A stretch of DNA of 43,849 nucleotides from Phytopseudomonas daroniae. Lineage in GTDB: Bacteria; Pseudomonadota; Gammaproteobacteria; Pseudomonadales; Pseudomonadaceae. The stretch covers positions 1 to 43,849 of the forward strand of contig NZ_QJUI01000028.1 of the NCBI RefSeq assembly GCF_004327285.1, in the 5' to 3' direction. Every line of letters starts with the position of its first letter. Position 1 is the stretch's first letter. A model generated the notes under the pieces. The model did no database searches and was not told the origin of the DNA. It worked only from the letters and a program-made list of their open reading frames with translations. The position numbers and the translations under genes were made by a program. Shown here piece by piece: positions 1-11,951 of this stretch.

Positions 1-91
1 CGAGAAAACCGATATCTTCTTCGGCTCCCAGGCGAATCAACGCCTTACCCAGCGTACTGCCACCACCCAGCAACAACAGGCGCATGCGCAT
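1..91 (-). CDS. NAD(P)-binding Rossmann-fold protein, epimerase/RmlD-like (5' end only)
   Basis: Only the first 30 codons are in the window; the gene continues past the left edge. The start is MRMRLLLLGGGSTLGKAL: a short hydrophobic beta strand followed by a glycine-rich GGGSTLG loop. This is the dinucleotide-binding signature at the start of extended short-chain dehydrogenases such as sugar-nucleotide epimerases and dTDP-4-dehydrorhamnose reductases. Two in-frame ATGs (at 91 and 85) are possible starts. It is divergent from the VanZ-like gene across about 267 bases. Substrate and pathway cannot be told from this fragment; the family call rests on the N-terminal motif alone. Confidence 0.55.
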   Translation of the reverse strand, partial: MRMRLLLLGGGSTLGKALIRLGAEEDIGFL

Positions 92-358
92 AACGAAACT
101 AGAGGCTCCACAATCAGGTTTGAGCTCGCACCGCGCGATGGCGCGCCAGCCGCTATATTCTCGGCAGATCCCGGACGGTTAAGCCCTGTGGCCTGCATTT
201 TGCTGTTTTTACCCCGCGGCGTCACCAACCACGCATAACCTTGACGCGCTCCGGCGGCGCGAGGACACCTGAGCAGCCAACCTGCATCGCGGGCAACCCG
301 CGCCGAATGCTGTGGTCATAGTGCCGAGCGAATCGACAAAGAAGAAAGGACAGAAAAT

Positions 359-706
359 TTGAGAAAGCTGATGTTCCTGGCCTGCTGCGCGGTGCTCGCC
401 TACGGCCTGTTCCGCCCGGAGCCACCACCGGATCTGTTCGAGGAATCGGACAAATTCCTCCACCTGCTGGCCTTCGCCGGCTTTTCGCTGGTCAGCCGTA
501 TCGCCTTCCCCGCCATACCAGGTTGGCTGCTGTGGAGCCTGCTGTATATCCAGGCACCGCTATTGGAATGGTTGCAGCACTACTTTCAACCGAGCCGCGA
601 ATTCAGCCACTTGGACATTCTCGCCAACCTGTTCGGCATCAGTATCGCCCTGGTGCTGTGGATCTGCCAGGGCCTGCTGCGTAAACGCTTTTTCAGTCCG
701 GCCTGA
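359..706 (+). CDS. VanZ-like family membrane protein
   Basis: A 115-residue hydrophobic protein with about four predicted membrane segments (near residues 2-17, 34-52, 57-70 and 85-105). The pattern DKFLHLLAFAGFSL followed by EWLQ and a conserved DILANLFG segment is typical of small VanZ-like proteins (the DxxANxxG signature). I chose the TTG at 359 because AAAGGA lies at 345-350, about 8 bases upstream; an ATG at 371 is the alternative and has worse spacing. It is a single gene, convergent with ssb across a shared terminator. The name derives from a teicoplanin-resistance accessory protein, but chromosomal family members of this size have no established function, so none is assigned. Confidence 0.75.
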   Translation: MRKLMFLACCAVLAYGLFRPEPPPDLFEESDKFLHLLAFAGFSLVSRIAFPAIPGWLLWSLLYIQAPLLEWLQHYFQPSREFSHLDILANLFGISIALVLWICQGLLRKRFFSPA

Positions 707-730
707 TTTGCCACCTGGACGCTGAATGAC

Positions 731-755
731 AAAGGCCCCGCATTGCGGGGCCTTT
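731..755. terminator. Bidirectional intrinsic terminator between vanZ-like gene and ssb
   Basis: AAAGGCCCCG and CGGGGCCTTT form a 10-bp stem around CATTG. T-rich flanks on both strands suit termination of both convergent genes. Confidence 0.85.
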
Positions 756-773
756 TGCTGTCACGTCTGACGA

Positions 774-1268
774 TCAGAAGGGGATATCGTCATCGAAGCT
801 GTCGTAGTCCTGAGCCGGCTGCGGCTTCTGCTGCTGCGGAGCGGACTGACGCGGAGCCTGTTGCTGCGGCTCACGCTGCGGCGCTGGACGCTGCTGGCGC
901 GGCTCGCCACCACCGGCATTGTCCGGACGGCCACCGAGCAGCTGCATGGTGCCCTGCATGTCGACGATGATTTCGGTGGTATAGCGCTTGACGCCATCCT
1001 TTTCCCACTCGCGGGTCTGCAGCTTGCCTTCGATGTAAACCTGGGAACCTTTGCGCAGATACTCACCGGCGATTTCCGCGACCTTGCCGAACAACGACAC
1101 ACGGTGCCACTCGGTCTTTTCGACCTTCTGCCCGGTCTGCTTGTCCGTCCACTGCTCGCTGGTAGCCAGACTCAGGTTGGTCACGGCGTTGCCGCTGGGC
1201 AGATAGCGCGTTTCCGGATCCTGTCCGCAGGTACCGACCAGAATGACTTTGTTAACCCCACGGGCCAT
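774..1268 (-). CDS. ssb: Single-stranded DNA-binding protein SSB
   Basis: A 164-residue protein that coats single-stranded DNA during replication, recombination and repair. The N-terminal ~110 residues are the OB fold (MARGVNKVILVGTCGQDPE at the start, WHRVSLFGKVAE mid-domain, GSQVYIEGKL). Then comes a low-complexity Gln/Pro/Arg linker (about residues 112-152). The acidic tip ends in DDDIPF, the conserved peptide that docks repair and replication partners. Length and architecture match gammaproteobacterial SSB. It lies 15 bases downstream of the MFS transporter gene on the same strand and is probably co-transcribed with it, although a promoter inside the transporter gene cannot be excluded. 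uvrA is the next gene beyond the transporter, on the opposite strand. Confidence 0.98.
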   Translation of the reverse strand: MARGVNKVILVGTCGQDPETRYLPSGNAVTNLSLATSEQWTDKQTGQKVEKTEWHRVSLFGKVAEIAGEYLRKGSQVYIEGKLQTREWEKDGVKRYTTEIIVDMQGTMQLLGGRPDNAGGGEPRQQRPAPQREPQQQAPRQSAPQQQKPQPAQDYDSFDDDIPF

Positions 1269-1283
1269 AACGCTCTCCTACTT

Positions 1284-2672
1284 TCAGCACGTCACCGGCG
1301 CCGCTTCGATCAAGCGCTGCAGTGACGTGCGATCCAATTGTTGGGTATCCACTTTGACATAGATGGCGGCCTCTTCGGCCACCACCACGGCATCCGCCAC
1401 TCCGGGCACTGCCTGAATACGCTCGGCCAGTCCTGCTTCCTGCAATGCCGTGCTCGAAAGCGACAAACGCAGGCTGGTGACATACGGCGGTTCGCGCATA
1501 GTAACAGCAAAGGCCAACCAAAAAACCGTCAGCAATGCACAGCCGCCGAACACACCGGCCAGGCCATGGTGCTGGTACAGCCAACCACCGAGAATGCCGC
1601 CCAGGGCCGAGCCGAGGAACTGGCTGGTCGAATACACGCCCATGGCCGTGCCCTTGCCACCCGCTGGCGCCACCTTGCTGACCAGCGATGGCAATGAGGC
1701 CTCGAGCAGATTGAAGGCGGTGAAGAACACGATGATGCCGAATACCAGGTTGCTCAGGTCGTGGCCGAATGCCCAGAAGTACAGCTCACAGCCAAGCAGC
1801 ACCACCACCGCGCCGATCAGCACACGGCGCATCTGGCGTTTCTTCTCGCCATAGATGATGAACGGCACCATGGCGAAGAAACCCGCCAGCAGTGCGGTGA
1901 GATAAACCCACCAGTGCTGCTCCTTGGGCAGCCCGCCCTGCTCCACCAGCGCCAGGGGCAAGGCAATGAAGCTGGCCATCAGGATGGCATGCAGGGCGAA
2001 GATGGCGAAGTCCAGGCGCAGCAGATCCGGGTGACGCAGGGTCGGCCACAGCGCCTGTCTGGCAACCCCGGACTCACGGTGCTGCAACGGCCCCGCGCTG
2101 GACGGCACCATACCGGCAACGATGACGATGCCCAGCAGGGCCATGGCCGCCGTCGCCAGGAACAGACCGGACAGGCCGAAAGCGCGGGTCAGCAGCGGAC
2201 CGACCACCATGGCCACGGCGAAGGACAAGCCGATACTCATGCCAATCATGGCCATGGCCTTGGTACGGTGCTGTTCGCGGGTCAGGTCGGAGAGCAGCGC
2301 CATCACCGCCGCGGAAATCGCCCCGGCGCCCTGCAGCACGCGACCGGCGATCACCCCCCAGATGGAATCGGCATTGGCCGCCAGCAAGCTGCCGGCAGCG
2401 AACACCACGAGACCGAAATAGATCACCGGACGCCGGCCGATACGATCGGACAGCACGCCAAAGGGAATCTGCAGAAAGGCCTGGGTCAGACCGTAGGCAC
2501 CAATGGCCAGCCCGATCAGTGCCGGGGTTGAACCCGCGAGTTCCTGCCCATAAGTAGCCAATACCGGCAATACCATGAACATGCCCAGCATGCGAAAAGC
2601 GAACACCAGTGCCAGCCCACCGGCTGCCCGAGTCTCCGCGCCACTCATGCGTTCGCTGTGCGAATCGCGCAT
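1284..2672 (-). CDS. MFS transporter, YajR-like, with C-terminal ferredoxin-like domain
   Basis: A 462-residue major facilitator protein of the inner membrane. Twelve hydrophobic segments are visible across residues ~15-385. MFS motif A is present between helices 2 and 3 as GVLSDRIGRRPVI. After the last helix a soluble tail of about 70 residues (ending IYVKVDTQQLDRTSLQRLIE) has an alternating strand/helix pattern like the C-terminal YAM domain of Escherichia coli YajR. The ATG at 2672 was chosen because AGG lies about 8 bases upstream; the frame stays open further upstream, but that part would overlap the uvrA promoter region and is not conserved-looking. Substrate is unknown: drug/H+ antiport is a family-level guess. 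It is divergent from uvrA and upstream of ssb. Confidence 0.88.
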   Translation of the reverse strand: MRDSHSERMSGAETRAAGGLALVFAFRMLGMFMVLPVLATYGQELAGSTPALIGLAIGAYGLTQAFLQIPFGVLSDRIGRRPVIYFGLVVFAAGSLLAANADSIWGVIAGRVLQGAGAISAAVMALLSDLTREQHRTKAMAMIGMSIGLSFAVAMVVGPLLTRAFGLSGLFLATAAMALLGIVIVAGMVPSSAGPLQHRESGVARQALWPTLRHPDLLRLDFAIFALHAILMASFIALPLALVEQGGLPKEQHWWVYLTALLAGFFAMVPFIIYGEKKRQMRRVLIGAVVVLLGCELYFWAFGHDLSNLVFGIIVFFTAFNLLEASLPSLVSKVAPAGGKGTAMGVYSTSQFLGSALGGILGGWLYQHHGLAGVFGGCALLTVFWLAFAVTMREPPYVTSLRLSLSSTALQEAGLAERIQAVPGVADAVVVAEEAAIYVKVDTQQLDRTSLQRLIEAAPVTC

Positions 2673-2741
2673 CGTCGATAACCTGTTGAAACAAGCCGGC
2701 GATTCTACCAGTCGAAACACCACTGGCACAGCAGCGGCGCT

Positions 2742-2771
2742 TTGCCGCAGGGCTGTCGCCCCCCGTATACT
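2742..2771 (+). promoter_or_regulatory. Candidate sigma70 promoter of uvrA
   Basis: TTGCCG (2742-2747), an 18-bp spacer and TATACT (2766-2771) give a good -35/-10 pair. The predicted start would be near 2778, about 27 bases before the uvrA TTG codon. No CTGT-N8-ACAG LexA box is visible between 2673 and 2804. Confidence 0.55.
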
Positions 2772-2804
2772 CGGCGGTTTATCCGCCCGCCACGCGAGGC
2801 TGTT

Positions 2805-5635
<2,831 letters not shown>

Positions 5636-5663
<28 letters not shown>

Positions 5664-5734
5664 AAGAAAAAGCAAAAGCCAGAGCGGATCACCTCCGCTC
5701 TGGCTTTTTCTTGTGGCTTGAAGCTTGCCGCTTA
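5636..5734. repeat. Heptanucleotide inverted repeat array flanking a terminator
   Basis: Four in-phase units of CAAGNNN start at 5636, 5643, 5650 and 5657. After the terminator hairpin come CTTG, CTTG, CTTG and CTTA at 5710, 5717, 5724 and 5731, again 7 bases apart. AAGCGGCAAG (5651-5660) and CTTGCCGCTT (5724-5733) are exact reverse complements. The uvrA stop TAG and the ferritin-gene stop (TTA on this strand) both sit inside units of the array. Confidence 0.8.
5675..5709. terminator. Bidirectional terminator between uvrA and bfr
   Basis: GCCAGAGCGGA (5678-5688) and TCCGCTCTGGC (5694-5704) form an 11-bp perfect stem with a 5-base loop. A-run and T-run flanks suit termination of both convergent genes. 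Confidence 0.9.
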
Positions 5735-6196
5735 CATCTGGCCCTGCAGGTATTTCTCCAGGCCCAGCTTGCCGATCAGTTGCAGCTGAATTTCCAGCCA
5801 GTAGGCGTGATCTTCCTCGGTATCCTTGAGCTGCAGCAGCAGGATATCGCGGCTCTGGTAATCCTGATGACGCTCGCACAGCTCGATGCCTTTGCTGAGC
5901 GCCGCACGCACCTGATACTCCAGCGCCAGATCCAGCTTGAGTGCGTCAGGCACGGTTTGGCCGAAGGTGAAGGCGTCGGGCACCATATCCGGCACGCCTT
6001 CGAGGAAGATGATCCGTTTGAGCAAAGCGTCAGCGTGCTGCGTCTCTTCTTCCATCTCGTGGTTGATGCGCTCGTAGAGCTTGCTGAAGCCCCAATCCTC
6101 ATAGAGTCGCGAATGAATGAAGTACTGGTCGCGCGCGGCCAGTTCGCCCTTCAACAGGGTTTTGAGGTAGTCGATGACTTCGATGTGGCCCTTCAT
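5732..6196 (-). CDS. Bacterioferritin-like iron storage protein (FtnA/BfrA type)
   Basis: A 154-residue four-helix ferritin subunit that oxidises Fe(II) and stores the mineral in a 24-subunit cytoplasmic shell. Ferroxidase ligands are present at E18, E51, H54, E93, E127 and H130. The position of the haem-ligating methionine of classical bacterioferritins (M52 in E. coli Bfr) is Thr52 here, so this subunit should not bind haem by itself. In P. aeruginosa the equivalent protein beside catalase is called FtnA (formerly BfrA) and is reported to co-assemble with BfrB. The ATG at 6196 follows AAGGA with 9-base spacing; a weak TTGACC-17-GAGCAT promoter lies just upstream (6240-6262). It is downstream of katG with its own start signals. 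Confidence 0.92.
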   Translation of the reverse strand: MKGHIEVIDYLKTLLKGELAARDQYFIHSRLYEDWGFSKLYERINHEMEEETQHADALLKRIIFLEGVPDMVPDAFTFGQTVPDALKLDLALEYQVRAALSKGIELCERHQDYQSRDILLLQLKDTEEDHAYWLEIQLQLIGKLGLEKYLQGQM

Positions 6197-6261
6197 GCCT
6201 GGGAATCCTTGCTGCACCCGATGGAATGGACGAATGCTCCGCCCGACATCCGTTTCGGTCA

Positions 6262-6294
6262 AGTAAAAAGCACAACGCCTCCATTAAGGAGGCG
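6262..6294 (-). terminator. Probable katG terminator
   Basis: On the minus strand CGCCTCC-TTAAT-GGAGGCG (6276-6294) is followed by GTTGTGCTTTTTAC. The U-run is about 6 bases from the stem, so this is a good but not ideal intrinsic terminator. A GC palindrome at 6317-6334 lies between it and the stop codon. Confidence 0.6.
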
Positions 6295-6341
6295 CTGGCT
6301 GCATCGACTCGACAGACCGGGCGCAAGCGCCCGGCCAGCAG

Positions 6342-8633
<2,292 letters not shown>

Positions 8634-8687
8634 TTTCTATCTCCTTAACCAAGCCTGATCATTCCCGACTAAGCGGGATTGGCTTTG

Positions 8688-8753
8688 AGTATTGATGAGA
8701 TACGGAGAACGGACAAATAAATAAGAACTTACATACCGATAGATTTTGACTAA
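8688..8753 (-). promoter_or_regulatory. katG promoter with candidate OxyR operator
   Basis: On the minus strand TTGTCC (8711-8716), a 17-bp spacer and AATACT (8688-8693) form a promoter about 50 bases before the katG ATG. Abutting the -35 are four tetranucleotides at exact 7-base spacing, ATAA (8717-8720), CTTA (8728-8731), ATAG (8739-8742) and CTAA (8750-8753). They match 12 of 16 positions of the OxyR pattern ATAG-N7-CTAT-N7-ATAG-N7-CTAT. Confidence 0.6.
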
Positions 8754-8762
8754 ATAAAAGGC

Positions 8763-8788
8763 ATAAAAAAACCGGGCGTGGGCCCGGT
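8763..8788 (-). terminator. Terminator of the alpha operon (after rplQ)
   Basis: On the minus strand ACCGGGC-CCAC-GCCCGGT is followed directly by a run of T, a textbook intrinsic terminator 19 bases past the rplQ stop. Confidence 0.9.
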
Positions 8789-8806
8789 TCTTCTTGCAAC
8801 GATGCC

Positions 8807-9193
8807 TTACTCGGCAGCTTCTACTGCGCCACCGACCGGACGGTCGACCAGCTCAACATAAGCCATCGGGGCATTGTCGCCAGCGCGGAAGCCGCACTTG
8901 AGGATACGCAGGTAACCGCCCTGACGGGTGGCGTAGCGCTTGCCCAGATCGTTGAACAGTTTGCCAACGATAGCTTTCGAACGCGTACGGTCGAAAGCCA
9001 GACGACGGTTGGCAACGCTGTCTTCTTTAGCCAGGGTGATCAGCGGCTCGGCAACGCGGCGCAGTTCCTTGGCTTTCGGCAGAGTAGTTTTGATCAGCTC
9101 ATGCTCGAACAGCGATACCGCCATGTTTTGAAACATGGCCTTGCGGTGAGCGCTGGTGCGGCTGAGGTGACGGCCACTTTTACGATGACGCAT
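8807..9193 (-). CDS. rplQ: 50S ribosomal protein L17
   Basis: A 128-residue large-subunit protein near the peptide exit tunnel. It starts MRHRKSGRHLSRTSAHRKAM and carries the L17 core FEHELIKTTLPKAKELRRVAEPLITLAKED. Its short tail matches bacterial L17. It is the last gene of the alpha operon, 43 bases after rpoA and followed by a strong terminator. Confidence 0.98.
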   Translation of the reverse strand: MRHRKSGRHLSRTSAHRKAMFQNMAVSLFEHELIKTTLPKAKELRRVAEPLITLAKEDSVANRRLAFDRTRSKAIVGKLFNDLGKRYATRQGGYLRILKCGFRAGDNAPMAYVELVDRPVGGAVEAAE

Positions 9194-9236
9194 GGTTCAA
9201 TTCCTTACCAAACTTCACGTTCGGTGATGATGACGA

Positions 9237-10238
9237 TCAGGCAGTCGCCTTATCGTCTTTCTTCAGACTTGCCGGCGGCCAGTTGTCGAGGCGCATACCG
9301 AGGGACAGACCACGGGAAGCCAGAACGTCCTTGATTTCAGTCAGGGATTTCTTGCCCAGGTTCGGCGTTTTCAACAGCTCTACTTCGGTGCGCTGAATCA
9401 GGTCACCGATGTAGTAGATGTTTTCTGCCTTGAGGCAGTTGGCCGAACGAACGGTCAGTTCCAGATCATCAACCGGACGGAGCAGGATCGGATCGATCTC
9501 GTCTTCCTGTTCGATTACAACAGGCTCGCTGTCACCTTTGAGGTCGACGAATGCAGCCAACTGCTGTTGCAGGATGGTTGCAGCACGACGGATAGCCTCT
9601 TCAGGATCCAGGGTACCGTTGGTTTCGAGGTCGATAACCAGCTTGTCCAGGTTGGTACGCTGCTCAACACGAGCGTTTTCCACCACGTACGACACGCGAC
9701 GCACCGGGCTGAAGGAAGAATCGAGCTGCAAGCGACCAATGCTGCGGCTCTCGTCTTCATCACTCTGGCGCGAATCAGCTGGCTCATAGCCGCGACCACG
9801 AGCTACTACGAGCTTCATGTTCAGCGCGCCATTGGAGGCCAGGTTGGCGATAACGTGGTCGCCGTTGACGATTTCAACATCATGATCCAGCTGAATATCG
9901 GCAGCGGTTACGACGCCAGAGCCCTTCTTCGCCAGAGTCAGTGTAACTTCGTCTCGACCGTGCAGCTTGATTGCCAGACCTTTAAGGTTGAGCAGGATTT
10001 CAATTACGTCTTCCTGAATACCTTCGATGGCGCTGTACTCATGGAGTACACCGTCAATCTCGGCCTCGACTACTGCACAGCCAGGCATGGAGGACAACAG
10101 GATGCGACGCAGCGCGTTGCCCAGGGTATGGCCGAAACCACGCTCGAGAGGCTCGAGAGTGATCTTGGCGCGGGTCGGACTGACCACCTGCACATCGATG
10201 TGGCGGGGGGTCAGGAACTCATTTACCGAAATCTGCAT
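9237..10238 (-). CDS. rpoA: RNA polymerase subunit alpha
   Basis: A 333-residue subunit that dimerises to nucleate RNA polymerase assembly. The N-terminal domain (about 1-230) contains ERGFGHTLGNALRRILLSSMPG, the dimerisation region. After an acidic linker, the C-terminal domain (about 250-320) carries the UP-element and activator-binding surface, with LIQRTEVELLKTPNLGKKSL. The length is a few residues above the E. coli protein owing to the tail. It lies between rpsD (22-base gap) and rplQ, the conserved alpha operon order. Confidence 0.99.
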   Translation of the reverse strand: MQISVNEFLTPRHIDVQVVSPTRAKITLEPLERGFGHTLGNALRRILLSSMPGCAVVEAEIDGVLHEYSAIEGIQEDVIEILLNLKGLAIKLHGRDEVTLTLAKKGSGVVTAADIQLDHDVEIVNGDHVIANLASNGALNMKLVVARGRGYEPADSRQSDEDESRSIGRLQLDSSFSPVRRVSYVVENARVEQRTNLDKLVIDLETNGTLDPEEAIRRAATILQQQLAAFVDLKGDSEPVVIEQEDEIDPILLRPVDDLELTVRSANCLKAENIYYIGDLIQRTEVELLKTPNLGKKSLTEIKDVLASRGLSLGMRLDNWPPASLKKDDKATA

Positions 10239-10260
10239 GGATGCACCTATTTTCTAGCCC

Positions 10261-10881
10261 TTACTTGGAGTAGAGCTCGACAATCAGGCTTTCGTTGATG
10301 TCAGCGGAGAGATCACCGCGAGCCGGGACGCTTTTGAACACGCCAGACTTCTTCTCGGTGTCTACATCTACCCATTCAACGCGGCCACGCTGGGCACACA
10401 GCTCGAGAGCTTGAACGATGCGCAGCTGATTCTTCGACTTCTCACGAACTGCAACGACGTCGCCAGCCTTAACCTGGAACGACGGTACGTTTACAGTCTT
10501 ACCGTTCACGCTGATCGCTTTGTGCGAAACCAGCTGACGGGATTCAGCGCGGGTAGCACCGAAGCCCATGCGGTAAACAACGTTATCCAGACGGCATTCG
10601 AGCAGTTGCAGCAGGTTCTCACCAGTAGCGCCTTTCTTGCCGGCAGCTTCTTTGTAATAACCGCTGAATTGACGCTCGAGTACGCCATAGATACGACGAA
10701 CTTTTTGCTTCTCACGCAGCTGGGTGCCGTAGTCGGACTGACGGCCACGGCGCTGGCCGTGAATACCTGGGGCTGCTTCGAGGTTGCACTTCGATTCCAG
10801 AGCGCGAACACCGCTTTTCAGGAAAAGATCAGTGCCTTCACGACGAGACAGTTTGCATTTGGGACCAATGTAACGAGCCAT
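10261..10881 (-). CDS. rpsD: 30S ribosomal protein S4
   Basis: A 206-residue primary 16S-binding protein, MARYIGPKCKLSRREGTDLF at the start, with the S4 RNA-binding domain around residues 95-155 (LECRLDNVVYRMGFGATRAE). In E. coli S4 represses its operon by binding the rpsM leader; whether this leader does the same is unknown. There is a single cysteine near the N-terminus, so no zinc-ribbon form. Confidence 0.98.
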   Translation of the reverse strand: MARYIGPKCKLSRREGTDLFLKSGVRALESKCNLEAAPGIHGQRRGRQSDYGTQLREKQKVRRIYGVLERQFSGYYKEAAGKKGATGENLLQLLECRLDNVVYRMGFGATRAESRQLVSHKAISVNGKTVNVPSFQVKAGDVVAVREKSKNQLRIVQALELCAQRGRVEWVDVDTEKKSGVFKSVPARGDLSADINESLIVELYSK

Positions 10882-10898
10882 TTCTCACTGTCTCCTGA

Positions 10899-11288
10899 TT
10901 ACACGCGACGCTTCTTCGAAGGACGGCACCCGTTATGCGGGATAGGCGTCACATCGGTGATGCTGGCGATCTTGTAACCGCAACCGTTAAGAGCACGGAC
11001 TGCGGACTCACGACCCGGACCTGGGCCCTTGACGTTCACGTCGAGGTTCTTCAGGCCGTATTCCAGCGCAGCTTGACCAGCACGCTCAGCAGCCACCTGG
11101 GCAGCGAACGGGGTGGACTTGCGAGAACCGCGGAAACCCGAACCACCGGAGGTTGCCCAGGACAGGGCGTTACCTTGACGGTCGGTGATGGTCACGATGG
11201 TGTTGTTGAAAGAAGCGTGGATGTGGGCGATGCCATCAACCACCGTCTTCTTGACTTTCTTACGAGTACGAGCAGCAGGTTTTGCCAT
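10899..11288 (-). CDS. rpsK: 30S ribosomal protein S11
   Basis: A 129-residue platform protein. The core IAHIHASFNNTIVTITDRQG and the C-terminal DVTPIPHNGCRPSKKRRV are diagnostic of S11. The asparagine of PHNGC is followed by glycine, the site known to form isoaspartate in E. coli. Alpha operon, between rpsM and rpsD. Confidence 0.99.
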   Translation of the reverse strand: MAKPAARTRKKVKKTVVDGIAHIHASFNNTIVTITDRQGNALSWATSGGSGFRGSRKSTPFAAQVAAERAGQAALEYGLKNLDVNVKGPGPGRESAVRALNGCGYKIASITDVTPIPHNGCRPSKKRRV

Positions 11289-11318
11289 GACTAAATTCCT
11301 GTCGATTCGCGAACGCGA

Positions 11319-11675
11319 TTACTTGCGGATCGGCTTACGCGGGCCCTTACGGGTGCGCGCGTTGGTCTTGGTACGCTGACCGCGAACCGGGAGGCCGCGA
11401 CGATGACGCAGACCGCGGTAGCAGCCCAGATCCATCAAGCGCTTGATTTTCATGTTCACTTCACGGCGCAGATCACCTTCGGTATTCACCTTGGCGACTT
11501 CACCACGCAGCTGCTCGATCTGCTCGTCAGAGAGATCCTTGATCTTTGCTGCCGGGTTTACACCGGTAGCTGCACAGATTTTCTGTGCGGTGGTGCGACC
11601 GACACCAAAGATGTAGGTCAGCGAGATAACAGCGTGCTTGTTATCCGGAATGTTAACGCCTGCAATACGGGCCAT
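11319..11675 (-). CDS. rpsM: 30S ribosomal protein S13
   Basis: A 118-residue protein of the 30S head that contacts the 50S subunit and P-site tRNA. It starts MARIAGVNIPDNKHAVISL, followed by YIFGVGRTTA, and ends with the basic RGQRTKTNARTRKGPRKP tail that reaches the tRNA. First gene of the alpha operon, preceded by a candidate promoter and leader. Confidence 0.99.
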   Translation of the reverse strand: MARIAGVNIPDNKHAVISLTYIFGVGRTTAQKICAATGVNPAAKIKDLSDEQIEQLRGEVAKVNTEGDLRREVNMKIKRLMDLGCYRGLRHRRGLPVRGQRTKTNARTRKGPRKPIRK

Positions 11676-11763
11676 TCAGTGGAACTCCAATTGACAGCTA
11701 CCTACGCCCCGGAAGCCAAGAAATGGGGCGCGAGATATTATCGCTGTAGAAACAAATAATCAA
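11676..11763 (-). promoter_or_regulatory. Candidate alpha-operon promoter and rpsM leader
   Basis: On the minus strand TTGATT (11758-11763), a 17-bp spacer and TAATAT (11735-11740) precede rpsM by about 60 bases. The leader begins with a CGCCCC/GGGGCG stem (11725-11730 with 11705-11710). E. coli has an S4-binding pseudoknot at this place; the sequence is not obviously the same, so regulation by S4 is only inferred. Confidence 0.4.
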
Positions 11764-11787
11764 CCCGGCAGCGCACTAGCTGCCGGG
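11764..11787 (-). terminator. Hairpin at the spc/alpha operon boundary
   Basis: CCCGGCAGC and GCTGCCGGG form a 9-bp perfect stem with a 6-base loop, 19 bases past the rpmJ stop. It is followed on the minus strand by TTGATTATTTG, a broken U-tract that overlaps the candidate alpha -35. Probable end of the spc operon, perhaps partial. Confidence 0.6.
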
Positions 11788-11806
11788 CTTATAGCTTCGA
11801 TCACAC

Positions 11807-11923
11807 TCAGCCTTGGCGCTGTTTGTGACGCGGTTCCGCGCTGCAAATCACTCGCACAACACCTTCACGGCGAATAATTTTGCAGTTACGGCACAGCTTT
11901 TTCACCGATGCACGAACTTTCAT
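11807..11923 (-). CDS. rpmJ: 50S ribosomal protein L36 (zinc-binding form)
   Basis: A 38-residue protein, [20 protein letters not shown] at the start. Cysteines at 11, 14 and 27 and histidine 33 form the zinc-ribbon (C+) version. This is the normal housekeeping L36; bacteria often keep a cysteine-less paralogue elsewhere for zinc starvation. Last gene of the spc operon, 28 bases after secY. Confidence 0.97.
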
Positions 11924-11951
11924 CACCAACTCCTCGAACCTTATGGACACT

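Noticed and set aside
93..358. A small gene or clear divergent promoter pair between the epimerase-like gene and the VanZ-like gene
   Set aside because: Open frames here lack coding character. A TATATT at 154-159 and a minus-strand TTAACC-17-AATATA pair are too weak to call.
359..706. Glycopeptide resistance gene because of the VanZ similarity
   Set aside because: No vanHAX-type genes are nearby, the gene is a lone chromosomal member of a widespread family, and the name is historical.
2673..2804. LexA/SOS operator in front of uvrA
   Set aside because: No CTGT-N8-ACAG or close variant was found in the MFS-uvrA intergenic region.
6317..6334. GC palindrome CCGGGCGC/GCGCCCGG after katG as the terminator
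   Set aside because: It has no U-tract and a two-base centre; the neighbouring stem at 6276-6294 with TTTTT is the better candidate.
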